DNA of 64,000 nucleotides from Diospyros lotus (lineage: Eukaryota > Streptophyta > Magnoliopsida > Ericales > Ebenaceae): NCBI RefSeq assembly GCF_014633365.1, contig NC_068351.1, positions 11,786,907-11,850,906 on the forward strand, read 5' to 3'. A program made the translations under genes and the position numbers. Shown piece by piece: positions 10,223 to 22,399 of this stretch (within the stretch, counting starts at the first letter, position 1; each line of letters starts with the position of its first letter). Under the pieces are notes generated by a model. That model was given only the letters and a program-made list of their open reading frames with translations. It did no database searches and was not told where the DNA came from.

Positions 10223-12640
10223 AACTCATAACTTTATAATTCCCGCTCGAAGTTTTAAATCCGTTGATCTATCACATCACATTGCCACCATGACTGGTGC
10301 TTCACAGCCCTTACCTTCATGTCGTAAAATTTCCCAAGGACCACCATGGAAACGTTGCACCCACCATTGCCGTTTGTGTAGACTAGGGACAAAATGGTAC
10401 TGCAAAACCTACGCATCCATAAATATAAAAGAAGACCTTGATGATAGGGAGTGATCGCAACTACTAATTAAATGGCCACTGACTCATTGCCATGCCTTTA
10501 CAACTAATATAGCACACCCTAAAAAGGGCCCCCTGATTCGGACATAATCTATTGTCATACAAGGAATCCCCCCACCTTGATATGTCCAGGTTGACCCTAA
10601 TCTCATATCAAAAGCATAAATACCCTTGCAATTGTAATCTCTAAAGTCTTATTAGACTAATAATAGTTTTATCTAGATCGTTAGTTTGCACTGTTAGTTA
10701 TTTTTAAGTTTATCTTGTATTAAATAATTAAAATGTGACACCAATGGTGGTTGGGTGAACCCTAGATCCGTCATGCATGAACCAACCTAATTTATTTTTA
10801 AAATTTGGGACAATGAACATTGTGAAATTGGTTAACCAATAATAATACCCTTATGTTATGACTTAGGAGTAGTGTGCCTAAATCAGCAGATTTCATTAAA
10901 TATTCATGCTGACAAGCCCCAACACCACTATTCTATGTTTGGCATTACCCTATTTAGGTAATTTTGGGCCACCATAGCCATATGAACAATCATAGTTCCT
11001 GAACCTGAAACAAACTAAATGGGTGTGACCCAAATTTGAATTATTTTTATTGGCTTGGCCATGGGCTATGGCTACCTACCATACTAATCTTTAATCATTT
11101 TTTCTATGAGACAACTTTTTATTTCTTTTAGTTTTTTATGCAGTATGTCACCTAATCTCCATAACCCTAATTGATAGAGGAGTGCTACCGGTATTTTTTT
11201 TTTATTTTTTCAAAAAAATAAGATTCTTATGGAATACTTGGGCAGAAAATAGAGTAGTATTTTTATTGCAAATATAAACTAGGATGACGGGATTTTTTTA
11301 TTTCCTATGAATTAATATAAATAAGACACATGATTGCATTTTTGTGGGATTTTTTTCTTTTGCATTGAAATAGTAATTCTATTCGTACATATTACCTTTT
11401 TAAGGGTTAAAGATTTATCATTTGTTCGGATATAAAAGTATGACACTACTTCTTGTACTATCATATATATATATATATATTATTTTTTGTTTGTCAGATG
11501 ATCCATTTCTTTAGAAAGGGCACATAGACAATGAATACCCACCATTTTTCTCAAAAAGTAAATAACTTATTTCTCAAAAGCTTTCATTTTTCTTTCTCTG
11601 TCATGTTTCTTCTTTGTACTTGTTTATGTTTGATTGGGAAAAAGGATTAAAAAAGGACAAGTGAAAATATCCCTATCAACCTGAGCACCGAAAGTTGATC
11701 CGTGGGTGATGGCTACTTTCCTCAACTTTTATCTAAACTTTCATTTTCATTTTCCTTTTCTCATGAAAAGAAGTAAGAAAAACTGTAGCATGAATGAGCC
11801 CTTACCAAAATCTTCTGCCTTCTTCTTGTTTTGTTTTGTTTTTCATATTCACACAGCTTCATGCATTTCAAACTCTTACTTCATCAGCAAAAACCTTCAA
11901 ACACATGCCAAGAAAATGACACTTCCCATTTTCTTTCTTCTCCAGATTATGAGAGCTTCTAATCTTATATTGTCGCCATAGCAATCTGGTACTGCATCTA
12001 CTCGCAGTACCTTCCTTGTGATTGATTTTTTTTTTATAGTAACAGTAACATCATTCCTTTTTGGATAGGTCATGAACTCAATTTGTGAAAACAGCCTTTT
12101 TATAAAAATAATTATAGAAATGTAAATAAGCACAACCCTAAACCTCTTCTGAACCTGGCAGAATAGAAAATTTCATACACAAAAAATGTTTTAGAGAAGG
12201 TGAGGGGTATCATCAAGCGGGGAATATCCCTGTTTGATTAATTAAAAGGCCCTGCCATCGTCTTTTAAGAGTAGATGCACAACTCCAACCCCACGAACAA
12301 TAAAGATTTTTCACCTTTGCATCTATCTCCATAAAGATTGGTAGAATCCACATTAAAAAATAGAGCACATTCCCCACAACCCAAATTCCAACTTTTGGTG
12401 GAGTGGGAGCCCCCCCACAGCACAGGTTCCAATTCCTTCTCCTCAACCCACTAAGCAGCATCACTCCCAATGCAAGTAGAGATTTAACAACATGAAGCAG
12501 AGAAGAATGATGAAAATGAGAGAAAGAATCAAGCAAATCATCTGCAGAATATATGAATATAAGTATATGAACGTTACATCAATTCCCATAATCTCTTTCC
12601 ATCTTCCTTACCCTCTACTTTTTTTGTGAGTATTAAAATA
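10223..12640. other. Intergenic, no gene recognised
   Basis: About 2.4 kb without a supportable coding region. It is AT-rich, with a TA repeat at 11463-11481. Short open frames here lack homology and codon character. The right part may include 3' sequence of the CCCH transcript. Confidence 0.4.
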
Positions 12641-13041
12641 CAAAGGAACAAGCCAGAACAGAACCAAATCCTGTAAGATAAGAGCTTTCGTGGCTTATTC
12701 TAATAGACCCATCAGCGTCACTTTCATGCAAGTTTAGTAATGTTGAAGATGGGGAAAAACTTAGTCCTAAATTTTAAAATACTTACTGATAGAAATTGGG
12801 ATTCCTTTGTTGGGGAGGGGAAACCCATTGATTTTTTATCCTTTCTAACTTAAGCTGTAATGATAAATTACAATATTAAAAATACTATTTTTCCTCTGAA
12901 TACTTGAGCTCCTGTTCTTCCTTGCTTTCCTCCTGCTTACTGTCAAATTCCTCCAAATCGTAACCAACAAAATCCATAAATCAAAAATAGGTGATTTTCC
13001 AGGAAAAATGTGAAAGAAGATTGCTTCTCATGCCCAAGATT
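12641..13041 (-). other. Probable 3' UTR of the CCCH gene
   Basis: Non-coding sequence directly after the stop codon of the CCCH gene on the minus strand. The extent is a guess and no polyadenylation signal was decisive. Confidence 0.4.
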
Positions 13042-15141
13042 TTACTGAGCCATCAGCTGATCAAGCTGCATTTGTTCCAGCCATGCACCCAAAACAGACT
13101 GATCAGTCGGTTCAATCAGGGAATTCAAATTTGAGTGTTCACTTGAGGATCCGGCGGCAACTGCAACGCCACCTAATGCGGGTGAAGCAGGCCTTTCCCT
13201 CATTTCTTGTGGAGATTCTTTGACGATGGATTGAACCCATGATAGATCAGGCTCTTCCCCACTGTTTACATGCTCAAACGACGATGATCTGCGAAGTCTA
13301 CCAATACAAAATTCGTCAGCATTGATAGCCCAGTCTGGGTTTCCATTGGAGGATCCCCACTGTGACCACGAATCACCGGGGGAGCCAACAATGGCAGGAG
13401 AATTGGAGCCAAGATCACGAGAACTAAGACTGCGAAACTGTTGTGATCGATTATCACGTTGAGCATGCATGTGAATCCGAGAGCTCGCAGGTGAGATGGG
13501 CTCCACGCTACGCGGAGACATCCTCCCCGAAGATGAAACTCCAAAAGAGGCTTGCAAAAAAGGGTGATCAACAGTTTTTGGTGAGAAATTGGTATTGACT
13601 GGAAGCAACATGCTCTGCTGCTGCTGAAACTGATTGAGAACAGCTGACTTGTGCGTAGGGGAGAAACAAGCCGAAGCCGAAGCCAATGCCTGGTCGTTGG
13701 AGTACCGTGGAGAAGAGCTCTCTGCAGAAAAGAGATCTTCGAGGTTTGAATGGGTTAGGGTTTTTGAACGAGCAGATCGGTTCAAAGAATTACAACTAAT
13801 GCTTGGTTGAGAGAGACGGGAGAGTTCATTTAGGAGCTGCTGTTGGTGCAAATCACAATCTGGAAACGAATCGAAGTCCCCTGCTACAATGTCTCTTGCA
13901 TTAAGAGATGATCGCAAGCGACTGGACTGAAAATTACTTCCCGGTAGATGCAACGCTGGGACATTCGGTTGGGGCCAACCCATGTTTGAAATGCCATTGG
14001 CAGATAGAGACATGGGTGAAGTCAAAGGCGAGGGGGACATCACCGAGACAGAAGATGGCGAGACCGGTAGAAGGTTCATGGCTGCAGCAAAATCCATGGC
14101 ATTAGCAGCACCAGCACCAGCACCATTACCTGATGAGAATGGGGATGGCATAGCAGAACCAGTCGAGACATACAAGGGACGAAGTTCGTCTTGAGTGTGG
14201 GCAAAGAAGCATACTCTTCTATTGCAATTTGTGCCGTCCTTGCAGAGCCGGGTTCTGTATTGAGCCGGATGGAGCCAGCACTCAAAGACCCCGTGAGCAT
14301 ATTCACACATATCTCCTCTTCGACAAGCCCCTTTACGAAACTCAGGACAAGGAACACAGCTGTAGTGATATTTCCTAGGGTCCCTTCTTCGAGCATTTTC
14401 ACCCGGATGAACAAATGGGCACTCGGTCCAATCGTGAGAGTAGGCGCGAGAACAAGGCCTGACCTTAAATGAGAACATCCGGAACTCATCAGTTGAATAG
14501 ATGCTATTCTTGATGTCCGGCAACGAGGGGTCAACAGGGTATTCTTTCTTCTCTGAAGCAGAAGAAACAGCAACAACATCAACCAACTTTGAACTTTTGG
14601 GAGAGGAAGCTGAGTGCCAAGATGGCGATGGGGATGGAGAATTCGAATTGCGCTCGCCAACAGAGCCATTGGCTGCTAAAAGTTCCCGAAGAGTGAATTT
14701 CAGATCTTGGAACGTTGGGGGCACTACAATAACATCAACAGGACGGCGATCATTGGCATCGACTATATCAGGATCAGCACCTGCTTCTAAGAGAAGTTTC
14801 ACAACATCAACTGCGTGCTTAGAACCACCCGATGCAGCACAGTGAAGGGCAGTGCTCTTATCAAGGCCACATGCCCGATTGACATCGATACCAAGATCAG
14901 AGAATGAAAGAATCAGCCTAACGACATCGACACTACCATAGGTAGCAGAAAGCATTAGAGGAGTTCTATGCTCAAGAACCATCTGTTTCGAGCCCTTCTG
15001 CCGCCCGTACCATAACCCTACCTCATCGATAAGAGAAAGATTATGCTGAGCACACTCTTTGAACCCCTCAACGTCATTGTTAGCGGCCAGTTCAAGCAAA
15101 CTGGGGAAAGTACCTTCTGTTTCAACAGTCAGATTATTCAT
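13042..15141 (-). CDS. CCCH tandem zinc-finger protein with ankyrin repeats (OXS2/TZF type)
   Basis: A single-exon 699-aa protein of the plant RR-TZF family with N-terminal ankyrin repeats. The closest remembered relatives are Arabidopsis OXS2/C3H30 (At2g41900) and C3H56 (At5g12850), of similar length. Domains: the conserved start MNNLTVETE; ankyrin repeats at about residues 58-122 ([31 protein letters not shown]); the Arg-rich region with [20 protein letters not shown]; then two fingers, C-X7-C-X5-C-X3-H and C-X5-C-X4-C-X3-H, spaced by 16 residues at about 264-317; a long Ser-rich tail with [11 protein letters not shown]; and the conserved end [14 protein letters not shown]. All zinc ligands are present. 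I start at the ATG at 15141 because the family begins MN(N/H)LTVETE and the longer frame only reaches a TTG. In the family these proteins bind RNA or DNA, shuttle between cytoplasm and nucleus, and act in salt, oxidative or hormone responses; that role is inferred here. Confidence 0.95.
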   Translation of the reverse strand: MNNLTVETEGTFPSLLELAANNDVEGFKECAQHNLSLIDEVGLWYGRQKGSKQMVLEHRTPLMLSATYGSVDVVRLILSFSDLGIDVNRACGLDKSTALHCAASGGSKHAVDVVKLLLEAGADPDIVDANDRRPVDVIVVPPTFQDLKFTLRELLAANGSVGERNSNSPSPSPSWHSASSPKSSKLVDVVAVSSASEKKEYPVDPSLPDIKNSIYSTDEFRMFSFKVRPCSRAYSHDWTECPFVHPGENARRRDPRKYHYSCVPCPEFRKGACRRGDMCEYAHGVFECWLHPAQYRTRLCKDGTNCNRRVCFFAHTQDELRPLYVSTGSAMPSPFSSGNGAGAGAANAMDFAAAMNLLPVSPSSVSVMSPSPLTSPMSLSANGISNMGWPQPNVPALHLPGSNFQSSRLRSSLNARDIVAGDFDSFPDCDLHQQQLLNELSRLSQPSISCNSLNRSARSKTLTHSNLEDLFSAESSSPRYSNDQALASASACFSPTHKSAVLNQFQQQQSMLLPVNTNFSPKTVDHPFLQASFGVSSSGRMSPRSVEPISPASSRIHMHAQRDNRSQQFRSLSSRDLGSNSPAIVGSPGDSWSQWGSSNGNPDWAINADEFCIGRLRRSSSFEHVNSGEEPDLSWVQSIVKESPQEMRERPASPALGGVAVAAGSSSEHSNLNSLIEPTDQSVLGAWLEQMQLDQLMAQ

Positions 15142-16206
15142 CACTACGATGATAAATTCAGAACCAAACCGGGTTTCAATCGCGCTTTCATTTGTCAAAA
15201 CTCCAGCTGGACACAATAATGAAAGACTCAACCATTAGAAATAAAGCTTCAAGCAGATGTCAATCACAATCTCAAGATATACAGATGATCAAACAATAAA
15301 TAACAAAGAACAAACATGAAATGAAGATAACAAAAAACCGATGAGTTTCATCAACATCGGGGAAGCTAAAATAAATGATACAGATATGTAATACCATAAA
15401 TGGGCACCAATATTCCTAAAATGGTTGGAGAGTTGGAGGTTATTAATGGAGAATATGGAAGGAAGTTAAACTCTTAAATAGATTTGGACAAAGGGCCGAG
15501 CTAAAACAGTGCCCAAATTGGACAAAGGAAATAAGCATATCTAAATCGAATCTATACAAAATCTAAGGTTTCAAGAGATCTGTATAGGATTCGAATATAA
15601 AACATAGGATAAGATTTTTTTTTTCTTTTTAATGCTAAATCAGCAACAAAGTCTAGCTGCACGGAAAAGCAAGAAAAAATGATGGAATTCTAAACTGTTT
15701 GCGGAGAAACAAAATGGGAAAGTGCTACATTTAAACCCAGAAAACATTGAACCCAACTAAGGGCTTGAGCAAAAAGCTTTGCCTTTTTCATTTTCCAGGA
15801 AATGGGAACAACATGAGGCAATCTTCAAGTTTCCCCACAATTTTTCTCGACAACCAAACAAAGGGTAGAGAAAATCTGATTTTAAAGGCAGAAAAGGAAA
15901 GCTGCCAACCCAAGGAGGAAGTAAATTTAAGTCATTAGTAGATATGCCTCTATATAGTGGAGAGAAAATCAAATTTATCAAAAACAAATAATTGTTTTAC
16001 AGGGTAAGAAACAATCAAAGACCAGATTCGAAAGAGAAAAACAAAAGGATAAAAGAAGTAATCAAAATCACAGTACACTATCATAAGTAAAATGATCGTA
16101 CACATAGATGAGATACAAGAGATTCATATTCATAAAAGAACATATAGCTACAATGCGAGAAAAAGTAAGAGAAAAAACAGAAGAAGTCAGAGATCAGGAT
16201 CAAAGC

Positions 16207-16230
16207 GGGGGGGGGGGGGGGGGGGGGGGG
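16207..16230. repeat. Homopolymeric G tract, 24 bases
   Basis: An uninterrupted run of 24 G on the + strand, upstream of the CCCH gene. The length is likely variable and prone to assembly error. Confidence 0.9.
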
Positions 16231-16330
16231 AATGGAAGCAGAAGAGTTTTTTACTTTCTGGGTGTGAGGGACGAGAACCATACCAGACGTTTCTTTTCAT
16301 AGCAAAGCAAGAAAGGCTACATCTTGAAGC

Positions 16331-16349
16331 AGAGAGAGAGAGAGAGAGA
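16331..16349. repeat. (GA)n microsatellite
   Basis: A short GA repeat followed by a longer purine-rich stretch to about 16415. On the transcribed (minus) strand of the CCCH gene this is CT-rich, as often seen in plant 5' untranslated regions. Confidence 0.8.
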
Positions 16350-16519
16350 TCTATGTAGAGCGAGGAGAGGAAGAGAAAGAGAGAAAAAGAAAGGGAAGGA
16401 AAGAAGGGAAGAAAATGATTGAGATGAATGAATGAGAGCTAGAAAGTTGAGAGCTGACGGCAAAGCATATAGCTTCTTCTTCGTTCGCCATTTCCTATGC
16501 AATCTCTCTCTCCCTCTAC

Positions 16520-17416
16520 AAAAATAATAATATTTAGAATATGGGTTGTGGGTTGTGGTGTAATAAATATATTTTATTTTTATCATCGTCAATAATAAAG
16601 GTGTCTTGTTTTTAAATAATTTATATTTATTATATTATATTTTTAATTTTTAAATAAGCTTAGTAATTAATTAAATATCTAAAAAATAAATACAATTTAT
16701 CTATAAGTGTGAAATATTTTAAGATTTTTATCAAATTATTTGTTAAATTTTTTAGAATATATTAAAAGACATACGAATTATTTTTTTTATTTATAAGATT
16801 TAAGATAAATTTATTTTAATGAAAGAGAGATAAATTTATTTAAAAAAATTTAAATAAAAATCATGTGATTTATTTTTTAGAAGTAAGATAAATTTAATAA
16901 ATAGAATGAAAAATATTTTTGTGTGAAATATTTTTTATATTTTATTTTTTTTATCTATATATTAATTAATAAGTATATTTTATTTTTTAATATTATTATC
17001 ATAAAATTATTTTATAATTAAAAATAAGATTCAACAAATATATAAAATAAATTAGAACCATTGCACCAATACTCCAAACAATCAAAAACTCACTCTTTTA
17101 TATTTTATTTTAATTGAAAAAAAAAAGCCTATCCAATCGCAGTTAGATGAGTGAATAACTTTTTTCAAAAATTCAGAAAAGGACATTGTGAAATAAATCA
17201 TAAGTTCATAAATATATAAATCTATATATATAACAACAAATTTAGTGCGAATCCACGTGGCATTCACTTTTTAGTCATAACCGCCGATTGTTTAAAGTAA
17301 TCGGACGGTCTGGTGAAGGATTCCCTGCGGTGTATAGACTTTGAATCCTCTGCAACTGGTGACATGGCAAGAAACTAGTGGGGTCTCGGGTTGGTATGCA
17401 TTAATAATGTATTTTA
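16520..17416. other. AT-rich intergenic stretch
   Basis: Strongly AT-rich, with no gene or clear repeat structure recognised. Confidence 0.4.
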
Positions 17417-17860
17417 TTATAGAATTATTCTACATTGCCCGACGAGCTTACTGAATGAGGTCAAAAAGACTTAAATGCCCTCGCACAGCCTTCGCCTCTC
17501 TCCCTTCTCCTATGATCGTGCGTCCAGCCCTCTCATCTCTCATCTCTCCCTTCTCCCATGACAGCGCAACCACCGATCATTGATCGTCGCGCCTCACCGC
17601 CAACATTGTCGGTGAGGCGACGAGGCGAGGCATGGCAGTCGGCAGTCACGGGACCATGGAAGAAGGGAGAGAGGAAGGAGGCGAGGGCTGGGCACACGTC
17701 CATGGGAAAAGGAAGAGAGGAGAGGCAAGGGTTGGACTGTGCAGTGACATTCTTTGCAAATTTATATTTTAGGCAATGGTATTTTGATTTTTTCAACCCT
17801 ATTCTATAAGCCTCTCGGTGAGGCTTTCTGACCTTGTAGTAGAACTCTTTATTATATGAG
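17417..17860. mobile_element. Possible MITE with long imperfect inverted ends
   Basis: The left end (TATTATAGAATTATTCTACATT) resembles the complement of 17810-17860 (TATAATAAAGAGTTCTACTAC), with further matching words such as GAGCTTAC and AGCCTCAC. The interior is GC-richer. The ends are diverged and no target duplication was fixed, so this is tentative. Confidence 0.4.
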
Positions 17861-18312
17861 TTTTGCTGAGTGCGATTTTGTTCAACTTTACCCCCATTTA
17901 AACGAGGTTAAAATAACTCTCGTGAAAAGTTAACGGCCTCTCCTCTCTCCTTTCTGCTTCCTTCTTCTTCTCCAAGTCTCCCTCTCTTTTCTCTTTTCTC
18001 CCCCTTTTCCTCTTCTTCCCCAGCCAGTCTCGTGTCGTCGCCTCCTCTTGAGCGTTGACCACCTCACCTTGCCAACGACGAGGCAGCGGTGCAATGGCTA
18101 AGCGAGGTGAGGCGACGAGGCAGGGCGATGCAACAATAGTGAGAGGGTCGACGATGACTAGAGCAAGGGAATGAGAGAGAGAAATGGGGTGGGTAAAAAC
18201 TCCCTATAATGACCTTTTTACCTCCCAAACTAACAGGGGATAAATTTACCCCATTAAAAGGGGTGAACAAAATTGTTCCCAGTTTCACTAACCTCGCACA
18301 AAACACTTGAAT
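17861..18312. mobile_element. Possible MITE with GTTTTGTGCGAGG-type ends
   Basis: The left end GAGTTTTGCTGAGTGCGATT and the complement of the right end (GTGTTTTGTGCGAGG) are similar. Both are followed inward by TTTTGTTCA and by runs of C that read as TTTACCCCCATT and its counterpart. This indicates a second small inverted-repeat element beside the previous one. The boundary is approximate. Confidence 0.45.
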
Positions 18313-18313
18313 G

Positions 18314-18421
18314 CACTTTTATTTTTAATATTTAAATATTTTTATTAATTATTAAAATATTTTAAAATATAATATATTTATTAATAATTAATAAAAATAT
18401 TTAATATTAAAAATAAAGTAC
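18314..18421. repeat. AT-rich foldback (arms about 40 bp)
   Basis: The left arm begins ACTTTTATTTTTAATATTT and the right arm ends with its near-perfect complement, AAATATTAAAAATAAAGT with small gaps. Both arms contain TTTTTATTAATTATTAA or its complement. The loop is about 30 bp of A/T. It is a MITE-like foldback able to form a long hairpin RNA if transcribed. Confidence 0.75.
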
Positions 18422-20796
18422 CATTAAATGTACTTTAACGAGTGTTAATAAAACCCTTCTATTATTTAAGATATTGGATGAATTGCAAGGAATATCCCCT
18501 AAAATTTAACAAAATTATAAAAAATTCATGTAGAAAACACTTTTCATGTTTTGATAGTAAAAACTTCTTATTCGTTAGTTTGACGTTAGGTTAGAATGCA
18601 AAATGACTGTATTTTGAAAAGTGATTTTTGATATTTTTTTACTTTAGTCATGTAATGTGTTAATAGAACAAAAAATTAAAGTAATATTACATACTAGTTT
18701 TATAAAATATACAAGATCGAGTTACCCTTTTAGTTTCATAAAATGTCCATAAGAGTATTCTTTTGATTTTAGTATTTTCATATTTGCAAAACTTAACCCA
18801 TTTTCACTATTTTTCTAGATTTCTCCCACTAATTTTCATTAAGTGTTCATATAAATATTTCAAAATACAATTGTATTATGTCCTTTGCCTTTTGTCCTTA
18901 ATTTTCAACAAAAATAACGATTTGAATTTTCACCACACTATAGCTCAATCCTACGTTATTTGAAATCCCAAGTTCGTCTTTCTACTTCACTAAACTTATA
19001 ATCTCTTTTTATCTATTAAGATCCTACTCAAATCAACTTATAGCACTCTCATTGTTAATGGTAAGAGTTTATTAAACAACACTATCATTTTGTTAATTAA
19101 GATTTAACTTTAATCTTTGTATAGAAATATCAACACTATCATTTTTTTTGTGCCATTTATCACGAAAGTAGAATGGACAATACAAACTTGCATAGACATT
19201 TTATAAAATTTGTACATTATTGTGTTGATATCATCAGCGACTGTTAGGATTTTTTGAGGACTACTTAATGAAAAGGGGGTAATCGCAATTGCCTTATTAA
19301 AGTTGGTTCTCAAGCATAAGAGGTAGCTTCCTCAAGAATACTAGGTGTAATTTTCATTTTTTGGTATTTGATTTTGTTTTAAAATTTCTCAACATTCATT
19401 TTATATATTGTTTTGTTTAAAAAATATAACAACCAAATGAATTGAACTTATAACTTGTAAGTTAAAATAAAATAAGAACAATTTTACTATTACATCAAGA
19501 CTCATTTTCATTTAAAAATTTTTAGAAAAACAAAAATTAAATCTTAATTATTGAATGACAAACCTTTAAGATAAAACCTTTACTTACTTTTCACTTACAT
19601 GCCATAAGAGGAGCAATTGTTATTTAAGAAATGGTAAAACACACCAAACACTAAAGGTTATAACTTAATACTTTTGACGTTAAAATATTAAAATAATTTA
19701 GCTTTTGTTATTAAACAATAATCGTTAAAGCTTTTGAATCACACATACCTAAATTTACTCTTCTTTCTTTTCTTTTTTCTTGCAGCGACCAAACTTCTCT
19801 ACCTTCTCTACCTTTTTCTGATCTTATTCTCTAGTGATAATTTTCTCCTTTTCTTCTTATTTCTCTCTCTTCTCTCTACTAAAACAACATAAAATATAAA
19901 AACACTTATTAGTGCTCCATTGCCATCCCATCACCAATATTATCTTATTATTACTTTCTTTATGATTAGGTAGAGAGATTTGAAAAAATATAAAAAAATA
20001 AGGATAAAATGATCATTTTCTCTCATTTTTAACGATAGAAGGTACTTGCTATAAATTCTAAAAACAGATCGGTAATTTCTATAGTTAGAATTATCACAAG
20101 AGTATCGAGTGTAATTTACTCAAAAATAATAAAAAAATACTTTAAAAGACAAACTCACATAGGGTGGTAGTTTAGAAGTTTAATGGTAGGAGATTTTGAA
20201 AACATTTCTTGATTTTGAGGTTGTGGATTTGATTCCTAGACTTTGAACATGATTATGTCCAAATTAAATAGTGATGGAATAACTTTAAGCATGCCAATAT
20301 ATCTTTCTTGGGAACTGGCAATGCAAAATCATACAAGGGCAATTTCTCTAATTAACCCTTTCTTCGTGAGCTATTTAACTTGATATATAGCAAATTCTAC
20401 ACTATATCTTGTGAACTCGTTAGATTGGCAAGCTTGTTTGGAATCATAGAACTTAGAATAAAGTCAATTACATATAGGATATCTTGCATAGTTGGTAGTT
20501 TAGGATAGATCTCATTATGTGGATTCATTAGATATTGGCAAGGGTGGATGATTCTCTTCAACAACAAAAATCAATCACATTATACTTAAGTCTCGATTAG
20601 TCTTATTGAAGTTGAATTTTGATCAATGTGTCATCGTTTGATGGATTTATATGACAAATTTTCAACATCATAGTAGCCAATGCAATTTTAGCCCTACATT
20701 TGTTGAAGGAATAAGTGTTCATGTAGCCATCACGGAAAGCCAATTAGTCATATTGCCAATGGTGACTTAGTAGCAAGTGGTATGCTTTTATAGGAA
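18422..20796. other. AT-rich intergenic stretch, nothing recognised
   Basis: About 2.4 kb with no supportable gene, RNA or clear element. The short open frames have no recognisable domains. Confidence 0.4.
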
Positions 20797-21271
20797 TTGG
20801 ACTGTATTGATCCATTGGGCCCGCCCGTTTCTTGGCACTTAGCTCGGTTCCCATGTTAGATCTTGGCCAAATAACTCAGATAATGTTTCCATTTAAGCTG
20901 AGATCCTTGCTCTAGTAACGGATTTTATCAACCTTGAATAACTCGCATGTTGATCCTTATCAGTTCATAATGTTCATCAAATCCAAGATCCTCAAGTATG
21001 ATCCCTATCACTATCGTGCATCTTGACCCTTTATCCTCTCACGACAGCCGACAACACACAACATACCTTCATCTCTATATAAACCAGTCTGATCACAGGC
21101 CAAGATATGTTCTTTCCAAGCTTTACCAATACTCTGACATTTTGAATCGCCATTGACTTGAGTTTCAGAGTGCTTGCAAGTGCCAGCCACCCCACGACGA
21201 AGATTGTCGAATCATGACATTCCACCGTTATTGCAGCTAGTCCTACCAATCTCGTTGGGCTAGAAGGAACA
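20797..21271 (+). repeat. Solo LTR of the Tat-like gypsy family
   Basis: Matches 4712-5121: both start TGGAC(C/T)GTA, contain CATTGGGC, a TATATAA box, CAAG(A/G)TATGTTCTTT and GAGTGCTTGCA, and end AGAAGGAACA. The flanks GGAAT and TGAAT are a 4-of-5 target duplication. No primer site or gag follows, so it is a solo LTR left by recombination. Confidence 0.75.
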
Positions 21272-21793
21272 TGAATGATATCACACCAAACGTCACCTTG
21301 GTACCTCTTACTAATTGAGAATTGGATAAGATAATTATTGTTGACCTTCACTTTATTATTTTTCCTCAATCATTACAGTTTATAAAAATAAGGATGGTAT
21401 TTAGTTCGAAGCTTCAACTTTTCTACCATATAATTAGCGAGTATGTTTTGCAACTTCTACTCTTAATGGTAACATTACAAAGCTTTCCCGTTGTTATGCA
21501 TCATGCGAGAAAGATATTGTGTCAAAGCCATTTTCATCTTTAGTGAGCATGGCACTAGGGTTGTTCAATATTTACTTCCCTTTTGACAAGTGAGATGATA
21601 TATCAATTTTGAAAAACAATAGTAATGTGCCCAAATCCATGATATTTGATGCACTTTTTGGCAATAATACACAGGGATGATTTGATCCCACTTTATTGTC
21701 ATCTTTGAGAGTTGTCTTTGATGATTCTACTTTTGAGAACAAAACTTTGAGATTTAATTCCCTTGGTTGGTAGCATTCTCCCTACACCTCGAG
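21272..21793. other. Intergenic, possibly decayed retroelement
   Basis: No gene. Some translated fragments look vaguely like retroelement text, but not enough to assign a family. Confidence 0.3.
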
Positions 21794-21801
21794 GATGTAG
21801 T

Positions 21802-22360
21802 TAGGGTTGTAATCGAGTCGAGCCTAATTTGACCTTAGGCTAGAGCTCAAGTCGAGTCTGGAAGTTGAGCTCAAGCTCGAGCTTGGTTAACATAGTCCGA
21901 GCTCGAGGTCAGGCTCACCACCATGCTCGAGCTCGGTCGGCGGTGAGAATGGAGGATGCGATAGTTGGCAGTGAAAGGCGAGGTGGAGGCTAGAGCGGCG
22001 AGAGAGACGAAGTGACGACGAGAGATGCGAGGCGATGGGCTTTAGTGAAGGGTTTTTTTTGTCTTTGAAGCCGGCGGGAGAGGCTTCAGCATCAAGAGGC
22101 TATGGCGATGTGCTTTAGCCGTGAGGGGTGGCGATGACAGGTAGCGGCACTGTGAAAGGAATGAATTCGAACAAAGTTAGACTTAAGTTCGAATCGAGAG
22201 CTAACTCGTGAGCTAACGAGTCGAGATTTATTGAGATCAATCTCAGCTTATTTATAAATCAAGATTCAAAATTAGACTTAAGTTCGAGTCATTTACCTTA
22301 ATGAATGAATTTGAACAAAAATTTTTCGAGCTGAGTCCGAACGGCTCATTTGCAACCCTA
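21802..22360. mobile_element. hAT-type MITE, 559 bp
   Basis: The left end TAGGGTTGTAATCGAG and the complement of the right end (TAGGGTTGCAAATGAG) are inverted repeats. Flanking 8-mers GATGTAGT (21794-21801) and GATGTATT (22361-22368) agree at 7 of 8 bases, the length typical of hAT. The interior repeats words such as GAGCTCAAGCTCGAG. There is no transposase. Confidence 0.85.
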
Positions 22361-22399
22361 GATGTATTAAAGTTTTTTTTTTCAATTGCTTTTCAAGCT

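Larger units (their letters stand above)
15142..16510 (-). promoter_or_regulatory. Leader and promoter region of the CCCH gene
   Basis: Upstream of the ATG on the minus strand. Two 15-codon upstream frames (15235-15188 and 15191-15144) overlap by ATGA, and the second ends two bases before the main ATG. An intron in the leader is plausible, since family members often have one; a candidate acceptor GTGTCCAG lies near 15207, which would remove the first upstream frame. The distal part (16160-16510) holds a homopolymeric G tract and a GA-rich stretch, common in plant leaders. The transcription start is not determined. Confidence 0.45.

Noticed and set aside
14076..14669. 197-codon frame inside the CCCH gene
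   Set aside because: It lies in a shifted frame over the zinc-finger coding region and has no homology of its own.
15142..15231. 30-codon N-terminal extension of the CCCH protein
   Set aside because: It would start at TTG, directly after an in-frame stop, and family members start at the MN(N/H)LTVETE Met. Treated as leader.
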